From assembly GCA_018897415.1 (NCBI GenBank), contig JAHIKR010000284.1, forward strand, positions 1-7,092: a DNA stretch of 7,092 nt. Direction: 5' to 3'. This DNA comes from Pseudomonadota bacterium (GTDB lineage Bacteria > Desulfobacterota > Desulfobacteria > Desulfobacterales > ETH-SRB1). Shown here in pieces: positions 1-6,193 of the stretch (positions are counted from its first letter, which is position 1; each line of letters starts with the position of its first letter). The position numbers and the translations under genes are program-made. The notes beneath the pieces were generated by a model, which was given only the letters and a program-made list of their open reading frames with translations, was not told the origin of the DNA and made no database searches.

Positions 1-183
1 AATTTTTAGAATATCCTCAGCTCTTTTATCCACAATACTAACAAACGTATAAGCTGAAGTGGGTTTTGATTTTTTTAATAACTTAATACCATTGCCAAAA
101 TAAATTATATGATTTGATAACAGGAAATACCCAGCAGACACTAAAATAGCTAATAAAATGAACTGCTTAATTCTGTGTATCAT
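1..183 (-). CDS. Unrecognised protein with N-terminal membrane anchor (C-terminus cut by window edge)
   Basis: Reading leftward from an ATG at 183-181, 61 codons stay open to the window edge, so only the N-terminus is visible. A basic start (MIHRIKQ) is followed by a hydrophobic stretch at about residues 8-25, which looks like an uncleaved signal anchor or single membrane helix. A polar segment with several Lys residues and then VSIVDKRAEDIL follows, presumably outside the cytoplasm. A GAGGA ribosome-binding site lies 8 bases upstream of the ATG, which supports the start. The gene lies 123 bases downstream of nadB on the same strand and could be co-transcribed with it. I do not recognise the family. 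It is too short to be in an ORF list with a minimum length, but the start, RBS and membrane helix together make it credible. Confidence 0.66.
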   Translation of the reverse strand, partial: MIHRIKQFILLAILVSAGYFLLSNHIIYFGNGIKLLKKSKPTSAYTFVSIVDKRAEDILKI

Positions 184-237
184 TACATTAGTCCTCTATA
201 GAATTTTCTGTCTGCTGTTTGACTTAGAAGCTATTCC

Positions 238-261
238 GGTAACCGTTCACAGTTAACCGTA
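238..261. repeat. Short intergenic repeat related to the AACCGTT/GGTTCAC heptamer family
   Basis: The spacer between nadB and the 183-1 gene contains GGTAACCGTTCACAGTTAAC followed by CGTA. AACCGT occurs twice, 12 bases apart. The 10-mer GGTAACCGTT recurs exactly at 2758-2767, also just upstream of a minus-strand gene. The GTTCAC element is shared with the repeats at 2770-2800 and 6067-6089. It looks like a decayed copy of the same dispersed repeat. Confidence 0.5.
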
Positions 262-306
262 AATCATTATTAATATCTTAGTGGCTATTTCCATGCAAGG
301 AGATTT

Positions 307-1944
307 TTATCCTTCAAAAACTCTTCTTATAATAGTATCTTTCCCCCATAATTTGTCGTCACGATAAGGATATTCTATATTGTAGTGAAGTCCGCGGCTT
401 TCCTTTCTGAGCATGGCACATTTAATAATCAATTCAGCAACTGTAGCAATATTCCGGAGCTCAATAAGATCCCCGGAAATTTTGAAATTCCAGTAATATT
501 CATGAATTTCGTTTTGAATGTTCTCTATCCTTCTTTTTGCTCTTTCAAGACGTTTATTCGATCTAACTATTCCCACATAGTTCCACATAGACCGTCTTAT
601 TTCATCCCAGTTATGTGAAACCATGATGACTTCATCACTGTCGGTTGTACCGGATTCGTCCCACATGGGAAGATCAGGTGTGTATTTGAAATCTAATGTT
701 TTAAGGTCTTTTACTGCCTGTTTTGCTGCCATATGGGCATAGACCAGCGCTTCTATCAGAGAATTGCTTGCCAGTCTATTAGCTCCGTGAAGCCCTGTGC
801 AAGCCGTTTCCCCAATAGTGTAAAGCCTGAGGATATTTGTCCTGCCGTAAGTATCTGTTTTTACACCACCACACATATAGTGAGCTGCTGGAACGACAGG
901 GATAGGTTCGGCTGTCATGTCGATACCAAAAGTTAGACATTTCTCATAAAGATTAGGGAAACGATCTTTAACAAATTCAGAGGGTTTATGAGATATATCG
1001 AGAAATACCGAATCATCTCCGCTTTTCTTGAGTTCTGTATCTATAGCTCTGGCGACAACGTCACGGCAGGCCAGATCTTTTTGGGGGTCATATTTTTCCA
1101 TGAAAGGATTCCCAGCAGAGTCAATAAGAATTCCCCCTTCACCTCTGACAGCTTCTGAAATAAGAAAGTTTTTAGCTTCAGGATGGTAAAGGCAGGTTGG
1201 ATGAAACTGGACAAACTCAAGGTTGGCTAATGTAGCGCCCGCTCTGTATCCCATTGCAATTCCATCTCCGGTCGCAATGTCGGGATTGCTTGTATAAATA
1301 TACACCTTGCCAGCACCACCTGTTGCGAGCAGAGTTATTTTAGAGCGAAATGTTTTGACTTGATTTGTATTTCTGTCAAGGACATATGCTCCACAGCAGG
1401 ATTCCTCGTGGTTGGTTGTTACCAGACCGCTTTTTAAAAGAGTTGAACATGTGATAAGATCAATTGCAATATGGTTCTCAAACAAGGTAATACGTTCATG
1501 ATTTTTGACGTGACGTACCAGCACGGTTTCTATTTCCAGTCCCGTCATATCCTGAGCATGCACGATACGTTTTTTTGAGTGCCCTCCCTCGCGTCCAAGA
1601 TCAAAATCAAAGGCTTTCTTTTTTGAGCTATTTTCCTTTAAGTTGAAATGTACACCAAAATTGATTAATTCCAGAATTCTATCAGGTCCGTTTTTTACTA
1701 CCATCTCAACAACTTCCTTGTTGCAGAGACCGTCTCCTGATGCAAGAGTGTCAAGGATATGGAGATCAAATGAATCGACCTTATCAAAAACAGAAGCAAC
1801 GCCGCCCTGTGCCTGAGCTGTGTTGCTATCCATGATTCCTTTTTTAGTTACAAGTGCGACATCGCCGAATTCTGCTACTTTAAGGGCGAACGTCAGCCCA
1901 GCTACACCACTTCCTATAATCAAGAAATCAGTTTCAAATTCCAT
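307..1944 (-). CDS. nadB: L-aspartate oxidase
   Basis: This cytoplasmic FAD enzyme oxidises L-aspartate to iminoaspartate, which quinolinate synthase NadA condenses with dihydroxyacetone phosphate in de novo NAD synthesis. In anaerobes fumarate can serve as electron acceptor. The 545 residues match the family length (E. coli about 540). Visible motifs are the Rossmann FAD site IIGSGVAGL (residues 9-17), the NTAQAQGGVA flavin-loop signature (41-50), REGGHS (118-123), EFVQFHPT (243-250), the capping-domain segment RGEGG...CRDVVARAI (267-301), HYMCGG (355-360) and GLHGANRLASNSL (384-396). Active-site positions equivalent to E. coli E121, H244, R290, H351 and R386 appear as E119, H248, R294, H355 and R390. 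The C-terminal helical domain ends with ESRGLHYNIEYP, as usual for NadB rather than for succinate dehydrogenase/fumarate reductase flavoproteins. GGAG lies 10 bases before the ATG. nadA and nadC are not in the window. Confidence 0.96.
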   Translation of the reverse strand: MEFETDFLIIGSGVAGLTFALKVAEFGDVALVTKKGIMDSNTAQAQGGVASVFDKVDSFDLHILDTLASGDGLCNKEVVEMVVKNGPDRILELINFGVHFNLKENSSKKKAFDFDLGREGGHSKKRIVHAQDMTGLEIETVLVRHVKNHERITLFENHIAIDLITCSTLLKSGLVTTNHEESCCGAYVLDRNTNQVKTFRSKITLLATGGAGKVYIYTSNPDIATGDGIAMGYRAGATLANLEFVQFHPTCLYHPEAKNFLISEAVRGEGGILIDSAGNPFMEKYDPQKDLACRDVVARAIDTELKKSGDDSVFLDISHKPSEFVKDRFPNLYEKCLTFGIDMTAEPIPVVPAAHYMCGGVKTDTYGRTNILRLYTIGETACTGLHGANRLASNSLIEALVYAHMAAKQAVKDLKTLDFKYTPDLPMWDESGTTDSDEVIMVSHNWDEIRRSMWNYVGIVRSNKRLERAKRRIENIQNEIHEYYWNFKISGDLIELRNIATVAELIIKCAMLRKESRGLHYNIEYPYRDDKLWGKDTIIRRVFEG

Positions 1945-2088
1945 TATAATAAACTCCGGCTCTATTTAAAAATCTTGAAATTGATATTGTATTTTCAAAG
2001 GTCTCTACTTGGTATGAAGATCATTGAAACATTTTGTCGAGGGATTGAAATAATTGTTTTTTAAATTTAAGCTATAGATTTTATGATG

Positions 2089-2733
2089 TTACAGTAAAGA
2101 TGGGCGTCTGCGCTGACGTTTGGCGCTAAATCCTATTAGAAAGCCCAAAAGGAGCACTCCAGCACCGCTTAAAAACCACTTGATATTCTGATGTAACAAT
2201 AGTTTTGTTAATTCTTCTTCCAATTTTTCAGCTTTTTTTGTCTGTTCGGAAAGTTTTGATGAAATCTTTTCATAATTAGACTTTAGTTCAAGAAATCCGG
2301 CAGACTCTTTTTTCAAGGTTTCATAAGATAATCTAATTTCATTTAACATTTCTTCGTTTGTTTTAAGTTCTGAATTCAGCTTATTATTTTCTTTTTTATA
2401 GACCTTGTTTTCTTCAATCAGAGAGACTGCCTGAATAGTAAGCACCTTATGCTTTTTTTTCAATCTATCAAGAACCAGCTCATCTGGTTCATTAGCTGTT
2501 AGGAAGCGGCTGAGAACCCATCCTTCCTTTCCATTTGTGATTCGAACAAGAGACCATTCCTCCTCTGGTTTAACCACTTCGACTCTTTCGCCTGATCTGA
2601 TCATTGCCACTATCTTGTGATTAATTCCTGGCCCTGTTCTAACCGTTATTTTAATATTATAACCTACATACATGGTTTCAGCCTGAACCACTGTAGAAAA
2701 TAAGACTATGAAAAAAACAATAAAGCTTTTCAT
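2089..2733 (-). CDS. SH3-domain protein with C-terminal membrane anchor (YgiM-like, TIGR04211-type)
   Basis: The 214-residue product has four clear parts. A signal peptide covers residues 1-18, with probable cleavage after VQA. A bacterial SH3 domain covers about 20-80, including the hallmark VRTGPGINHKIV and GEEV/EEW-type strands that end in KEGWVLSRFL. A long charged coiled coil runs from about 85 to 180. One transmembrane helix at about 185-203 is followed by a basic tail (KRQRRR). This order matches the E. coli YgiM family (206 aa), so the SH3 and coiled coil should face the periplasm and be tethered to the inner membrane. The molecular role is not established; extracytoplasmic SH3b domains often bind cell-wall peptides. 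GGAG sits 10 bases before the ATG. The gene is codirectional with nadB after a 144-base gap. Confidence 0.88.
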   Translation of the reverse strand: MKSFIVFFIVLFSTVVQAETMYVGYNIKITVRTGPGINHKIVAMIRSGERVEVVKPEEEWSLVRITNGKEGWVLSRFLTANEPDELVLDRLKKKHKVLTIQAVSLIEENKVYKKENNKLNSELKTNEEMLNEIRLSYETLKKESAGFLELKSNYEKISSKLSEQTKKAEKLEEELTKLLLHQNIKWFLSGAGVLLLGFLIGFSAKRQRRRPSLL

Positions 2734-2757
2734 TGGTGGTATTCTCCATAAAGATAA

Positions 2758-2800
2758 GGTAACCGTTTAAAGGTTCAAGGTTCAAAGGTTCAAGGTTCAC
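2758..2800. repeat. AAGGTTC heptamer repeat array (left arm)
   Basis: Four copies of AAGGTTC lie at 2770-2776, 2777-2783, 2785-2791 and 2792-2798, with one extra A before the third copy. The array is preceded by GGTAACCGTT (2758-2767), which also occurs at 238-247. It ends in GTTCAC, the reverse complement of GTGAAC in the right arm (2945-2950). The array starts about 25 bases upstream of the SH3 gene start codon. Confidence 0.85.
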
Positions 2801-2810
2801 TGAAAACCCG

Positions 2811-2840
2811 CCTGCCTCGCAATCTTGGCGAGCGGGCAGG
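2811..2840. repeat. GC-rich palindromic element between the heptamer arms
   Basis: CCTGCC (2811-2816) pairs with GGCAGG (2835-2840). Inside it, either TCGC (2817-2820) pairs with GCGA (2828-2831), or CGC pairs with GCG at 2832-2834. The loop is small. The segment is far more GC-rich than its surroundings. Read on the minus strand, the stem is followed by GCGGGTTTT, so it has intrinsic-terminator polarity toward the SH3 gene. It resembles a palindromic repeat of REP/MITE type more than a gene-linked terminator. Confidence 0.6.
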
Positions 2841-2931
2841 TGATTCGTGAGTTCTAAACGGCCTTGCACTAAAAGTTCATAAAGAGCTTTGTATAGCGTT
2901 GAATTAACGATGCCTAACTTTCTCATAACCC

Positions 2932-2967
2932 TGAACGGTGAACGGTGAACTTTTGAACCTGCGAACG
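2932..2967. repeat. GAACGGT heptamer repeat array (right arm)
   Basis: TGAACGG occurs twice in tandem (2932-2938, 2939-2945), followed by TGAAC, then TTTTGAACCT and GCGAACG. The orientation is opposite to the left arm: GTGAAC and TTTGAACCT are reverse complements of GTTCAC and AGGTTCAAA. The two arms therefore face each other across about 130 bases containing the palindrome. Confidence 0.75.
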
Positions 2968-3115
2968 CTTACGTTTTTATTTTGCTTTGAAACTGTTTAA
3001 TATGTCAATAATTTCTTTTAAAATTTCGGCACATATGATAATAAAATACAGTATGCCTTAAAATAGTTTTAAAGGCTCATGTTGTCACCTAAAATTTTTC
3101 AGAGATGGTATATGT

Positions 3116-3535
3116 ATGATTGCTTTTGATTTACAGTGCTCAAATGGTCATACTTTTGAAGGCTGGTTTGAAGATGGACAGTCCTATGAAAAACAGATGG
3201 AGCAAGGTTTAATTACCTGCCCGATTTGTGAAGATACTTCTGTATCCAAGATCCCATCAACCTTTGCGATAAAGATGCCTCACAAAGGAGTGGATTCATC
3301 TGACAATAAGGATGAGTTGGCGGTTATTAGTAATAACATATTAAATTTTATCGAGAAAAATTTTGACGATGTAGGATGTGACTTTGCCAAGGAAGCCTTG
3401 AAAATGCATTATGGTGTTAATGAGCCTAAAAATATAAGAGGTGTCAGCTCAAGGGAAGAAGAAAAGATTTTAGAAAAGGAAGGTGTGCAATTCTACAAAA
3501 TTTCTGTTCCAACGAGGTCTGATACAGAAATTTAG
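3116..3535 (+). CDS. DUF1178 family zinc-ribbon protein
   Basis: The 139-residue protein has the family's usual size and layout. It begins MIAFDLQCSNGHTFEGWF. C8, H12, C35 and C38 (CPIC) probably form a small zinc ribbon in the first 40 residues. A variable charged middle (about 45-85) leads to the conserved C-terminal block with FAKEALKMHYG (90-100) and NIRGVSSREEEKILEKEG (106-123), ending in FYKISVP. The biochemical function of this family (PF06676) is unknown; it is presumed to be a soluble cytoplasmic protein. The start at 3116 is preceded by a weak purine-rich AGAGATGG. Another ATG, at 3112, is out of frame and stops within a few codons. The gene appears monocistronic: it is divergent from the SH3 gene and 273 bases ahead of the next gene. 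Confidence 0.88.
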   Translation: MIAFDLQCSNGHTFEGWFEDGQSYEKQMEQGLITCPICEDTSVSKIPSTFAIKMPHKGVDSSDNKDELAVISNNILNFIEKNFDDVGCDFAKEALKMHYGVNEPKNIRGVSSREEEKILEKEGVQFYKISVPTRSDTEI

Positions 3536-3796
3536 ATTATTACCTTATTATACTTACTCAAGTTTCGCCTCCTTAATTCCTATCAATGACAAGAGATAAA
3601 TATTTTGCCGTGAAGCATCGTTCGAGTGCCGGCGATAATCATATTTTCTTCATTATCCTTTAAATGCGATATTGATCCAAGTTTAATTTTAGTGTATTTA
3701 TAGTAACTCTTATTCCGTATATTACAATATTCTCGCTCACCGCTTTGATTATTTTGAACGTTTCTAAGGCTCGTTTTGTTAAAATTGGGTATTTTT

Positions 3797-3803
3797 AGGG
3801 GGG
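3797..3803 (+). promoter_or_regulatory. Strong ribosome-binding site deciding the M20-like gene start
   Basis: AGGGGGG lies 5 bases before the ATG at 3809. The reading frame is also open from a TTG at 3776, but that start has no good Shine-Dalgarno sequence and would translate through this site. The ATG at 3809 is therefore preferred. Confidence 0.8.
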
Positions 3804-3808
3804 CCAAT

Positions 3809-4966
3809 ATGGAAAAGCACCTTGATAAATTACCGTCTTTTGTTGAGGCGATCAAGTCGATCAAGGAAACAATTATCGCTAATATAGTATTTATTGGACA
3901 GATACCTGCTCCCACTTTCAAGGAAAAGAGGCGGACAGATTTTTTTATGGAAAGGTTATCTGAGTTTCAGGTCGATGAATGTACAACCGATGGATACGGA
4001 AATCCCATTGGAATTATAAGGGGAACTTCTACATCAAAGCCACCTGTTTTTGTTGTTGCGCATGTAGATACTGTTTTTGAAAAAGATATCGATCATAATT
4101 ATACCGTCAAGAAAAGAACAATAAAGGGAGCGGGTATTTTAGATAATTCATTAAGTGTTGGAGTTTTGGCTTCGTTGCCGGAAATTTTTAGAAAGTTAGA
4201 TCTTCGTTTTGAATCCGATATTGTCCTGGCTGGCGTTATACAATCATTAGGAGAGGGGAACTTGCGTGGCATCAGACATCTTTTAAAAACATGGGATACT
4301 CCAATAAGAGGTGCAATCTGCTTAGAGGGTATTGAACTTGGCAGACTCAATTATTACTCTGAAGGAATGATTAGATGTGAAGTCGAATGTGATATACCAA
4401 CAACCCTTAAACAGATTCAGAAGTTCAGGCCAAATGCAATATTGATTTTAAATGAAGTTATAAACCAGATCCTGGAGTTGCGCTTGCCTCAAAGACCGCG
4501 TTCTGAAGTAATTATAGGTAAAATATCAGGCGGTTTCAAACACGGAACTATAGCCTATAATGCAAAGCTTGGCTTTGAGATCCAAAGTGATTTAGATAAG
4601 ATGGTCAAAAGTATTTATAATGACATTAGTGACATTATTGACGACATAAGGCATCAATATGAAGTTGAGCTGAAATTAAAAACTATAAGTAATCTCAATG
4701 CAGCTAGTTTAAAATACAATCATCCTCTTGTAAAAAGTACCGGGGCAATAATTGAAAGTTTGGGCCTAAAACCAGTAAGTGGCCCAAGTGAATCTGAATT
4801 GTCAATTTTTCTTGCGCACAAAATACCGGCAGTTACACTTGGAATTACTCGAGGAGAAAATATTCATCTTGAAAATTCTATTATGGAAATTGAACCGATG
4901 TATAAGGGGATTGCCCAGATTATTGGAGCGATTATGGCAATAGACAAAGGGGTTTGTGATGAATAA
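3809..4966 (+). CDS. M20-family metallohydrolase-like protein with atypical active site
   Basis: The 385-residue length and layout fit M20/M28-type di-zinc peptidases (DapE, carboxypeptidase G2, PepT relatives). A catalytic domain (about 1-180) is interrupted by a lid/dimerisation domain (about 185-295), and the catalytic domain resumes to the end. Visible motifs are AHVDTVF (H85, D87), GAGILDNSLSVG (D112, the bridging-Asp position), CLEGIELGR (E173) and NIHLENSIME (H353). These are the usual metal-ligand positions. The segment that normally reads EEGxGxLRG reads SLGEGNLRG (146-154), so both canonical glutamates (general base and one metal ligand) are replaced by S146 and L147. The lid domain shows neither the usual catalytic His (HAG-type motif) nor the Asn after GG (241-242). 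The gene overlaps gpgS by 8 bases, so the two are very probably co-translated. Substrate is unknown. It could be an inactive or repurposed family member, or one using E149. Confidence 0.8.
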   Translation: MEKHLDKLPSFVEAIKSIKETIIANIVFIGQIPAPTFKEKRRTDFFMERLSEFQVDECTTDGYGNPIGIIRGTSTSKPPVFVVAHVDTVFEKDIDHNYTVKKRTIKGAGILDNSLSVGVLASLPEIFRKLDLRFESDIVLAGVIQSLGEGNLRGIRHLLKTWDTPIRGAICLEGIELGRLNYYSEGMIRCEVECDIPTTLKQIQKFRPNAILILNEVINQILELRLPQRPRSEVIIGKISGGFKHGTIAYNAKLGFEIQSDLDKMVKSIYNDISDIIDDIRHQYEVELKLKTISNLNAASLKYNHPLVKSTGAIIESLGLKPVSGPSESELSIFLAHKIPAVTLGITRGENIHLENSIMEIEPMYKGIAQIIGAIMAIDKGVCDE

Positions 4967-5930
4967 TAACTGGCTAAAAAAGAATACCTTTCATCATTCT
5001 GAATTTAAAGATATTGACCGTCTTGTTGAAGAAAAAAAAAGAAAGAAGATTAAAATATCTCTTTGTCTGCCGACTCTTAATGAAGAAAAGACTATCGCAA
5101 AAGAAATTATTATTATGAAGTCGGAACTGATGTCCCGCTTTCAACTTCTTGATGAAATCGTGGTTATTGATTCCGGCTCGACAGATAGAACTATGGAAAT
5201 AGCGTCAAGTTATGGTGCTGATGTTTACCAGGCTGATGATATCCTGCCCAAACTTAAAAAGTTTAAGGGGAAGGGTGAAAATCTTTGGAAAGCTCTTTAT
5301 ATTACAACGGGTGATATAATTGTTTACCTTGATGCAGATATAAAAAATATTCACCATAGATTTGTTTATGCTCTTGTCGGTCCGCTTCTTCTTTTTGATA
5401 ATATAAAATATTGCAAAGGGTTCTATGACCGTCCAATTGTTACAGGCAAAAAGAAAATGAGACCTACTGGAGGTGGCAGGGTTACCGAACTTGTAATAAG
5501 ACCGCTGTTTTCTTTATTTTTTCCAGAGCTTACCCAGATTCTACAGCCCCTTTCCGGCGAATATGCAGGTTACCGTGAACTCTTTGAGAGAATACCCTTT
5601 CCAATAGGCTACGGCATTGAAACCAGTATAATTCTCGATACTTATGAAAAATGGGGGCTTGATGTTATTGCTCAGGTAGATCTTGAAAGGCGGGTTCACA
5701 GGAATCAGGATACTAAATCATTGGGGAAAATGTCTTTTGTTATTCTGAAGATTTTTTGTAAGCGCCTTGAAAAGCTTGGGATAGCTGAATTAAAAACCGA
5801 TTTTTTTAACGAGATGATACAATATAAATTGGGAAAGAACGGCTACAAGCCAGATATTTATAAAGATAAGGGTTCCGAAAGGCCGCCAATTATAGAAATT
5901 CCCGAATATAGAGAAAAGTTCAATATATAA
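4959..5930 (+). CDS. gpgS: Glucosyl-3-phosphoglycerate synthase (GT81)
   Basis: GpgS transfers glucose from an NDP-glucose donor to 3-phosphoglycerate. The product, glucosyl-3-phosphoglycerate, is dephosphorylated to glucosylglycerate, a compatible solute that can be extended to mannosylglucosylglycerate. The 323-residue protein has a GT-A fold: LPTLNEE (37-43), VIDSGSTDRT (69-78), KGKGENLWKAL (103-113) and the metal-binding DAD (125-127, in YLDADI). The family-specific blocks are TGGGRVTEL (170-178), QPLSGEYAG (196-204) and GYGIETSIILD (217-227). H247 and E221 have the same 26-residue spacing as H258 and E232 of the mycobacterial enzyme. The preferred start is ATG 4959, with AAAGGGG at 4946-4952; a GTG immediately before it is possible. 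The start overlaps the end of the M20-like gene. A run of nine A lies at 5032-5040. No GpgP phosphatase gene is visible nearby. Confidence 0.93.
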   Translation: MNNNWLKKNTFHHSEFKDIDRLVEEKKRKKIKISLCLPTLNEEKTIAKEIIIMKSELMSRFQLLDEIVVIDSGSTDRTMEIASSYGADVYQADDILPKLKKFKGKGENLWKALYITTGDIIVYLDADIKNIHHRFVYALVGPLLLFDNIKYCKGFYDRPIVTGKKKMRPTGGGRVTELVIRPLFSLFFPELTQILQPLSGEYAGYRELFERIPFPIGYGIETSIILDTYEKWGLDVIAQVDLERRVHRNQDTKSLGKMSFVILKIFCKRLEKLGIAELKTDFFNEMIQYKLGKNGYKPDIYKDKGSERPPIIEIPEYREKFNI

Positions 5931-5946
5931 AATATATAAAAAGACT

Positions 5947-6007
5947 GCCCGGGTTGCAGATGAATGAGGCTACATTTGCTCATTCATAATTTCAATACAA
6001 CCCAGGC
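5947..6007. terminator. Nested stem-loop after gpgS, possible terminator or structured RNA
   Basis: The outer stem GCCCGGGTTG (5947-5956) pairs with CAACCCAGGC (5998-6007) with one mismatch. The inner stem ATGAATGAG (5960-5968) pairs perfectly with CTCATTCAT (5979-5987) around a 10-base loop. The structure starts 17 bases after the gpgS stop codon, a normal place for a terminator. On the plus strand, however, no T run follows; on the minus strand the stem is followed after four bases by TTTTT (5942-5938). It may end or protect the gpgS transcript by structure alone, or terminate a minus-strand transcript. Confidence 0.5.
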
Positions 6008-6066
6008 TCTTGTCCGCAGCCCAGAACAAGGTATTAAAAAACAATCAAGATATTTTTTAACTACTC

Positions 6067-6089
6067 AGGTTCAAAGTTCGAAGGTTCAC
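6067..6089. repeat. Degenerate AAGGTTC heptamer repeat
   Basis: AGGTTC, AAAGTTC and GAAGGTTC follow one another and end in AC. The ending matches the array at 2770-2800, which also ends GGTTCAC. The next bases are GCCTGCC, similar to the CGCCTGCC that follows the array at 2809. The same repeat-plus-palindrome arrangement is therefore present at two loci. Confidence 0.7.
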
Positions 6090-6094
6090 GCCTG

Positions 6095-6193
6095 CCCTGG
6101 CGCGACTTGATATGCATTCCTGGCACGATCTCACTGAATGCTACGATAAACGTTTCTACCCAATGGGACAGAGAAGCCAGGTCTGGGCCAGGG
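6095..6193. other. GC-rich segment with nested long-range pairing, unknown nature
   Basis: CCCTGGC (6095-6101) can pair with GCCAGGG (6187-6193). Inside it, CCTGGC (6119-6124) can pair with GCCAGG (6176-6181). The segment is bounded by GGTTC-type repeats on both sides. It could be a non-autonomous repeat element or a structured leader of the methyltransferase gene. I do not recognise any known riboswitch in it. Confidence 0.35.

Larger units (their letters stand above)
2734..3115. other. Divergent intergenic region with repeats and palindrome
   Basis: This 382-base spacer separates the minus-strand SH3 gene from the plus-strand DUF1178 gene and must hold promoters for both. Its SH3-proximal half is occupied by heptamer repeats (2758-2800 and 2932-2967) around a GC-rich palindrome (2811-2840). 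Its right end (about 2970-3115) is very AT-rich and is the likely promoter region for the plus-strand gene, although I found no sigma70 box good enough to list. A minus-strand reading frame crosses the region, but it is built largely from the repeats and overlaps the SH3 start, so I do not call it a gene. Confidence 0.6.

Noticed and set aside
385..936. Plus-strand open frames opposite nadB (385-618 and 733-936)
   Set aside because: They are antisense shadows of the highly conserved nadB coding sequence, with no ribosome-binding sites or family features.
2678..2926. 82-codon minus-strand frame overlapping the SH3 gene start
   Set aside because: It is built mainly from the heptamer repeats (giving NLEPLNLEPLN) and the palindrome, overlaps the well-supported SH3 start in another frame, and has no recognisable domain.
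2757..2967. CRISPR array
   Set aside because: The repeats are 7 bases long and directly abut each other without spacers, and there are no cas genes, so this is not a CRISPR.
3583..3921. 112-codon minus-strand frame in the spacer before and into the M20-like gene
   Set aside because: It overlaps the 5' end of a well-supported gene on the opposite strand, lacks a supported start, and shows no recognised domain. The part in the spacer reads plausibly but is not enough for a call.
4099..4350. 83-codon minus-strand frame inside the M20-like gene
   Set aside because: Antisense shadow of a real coding region with no recognisable product.
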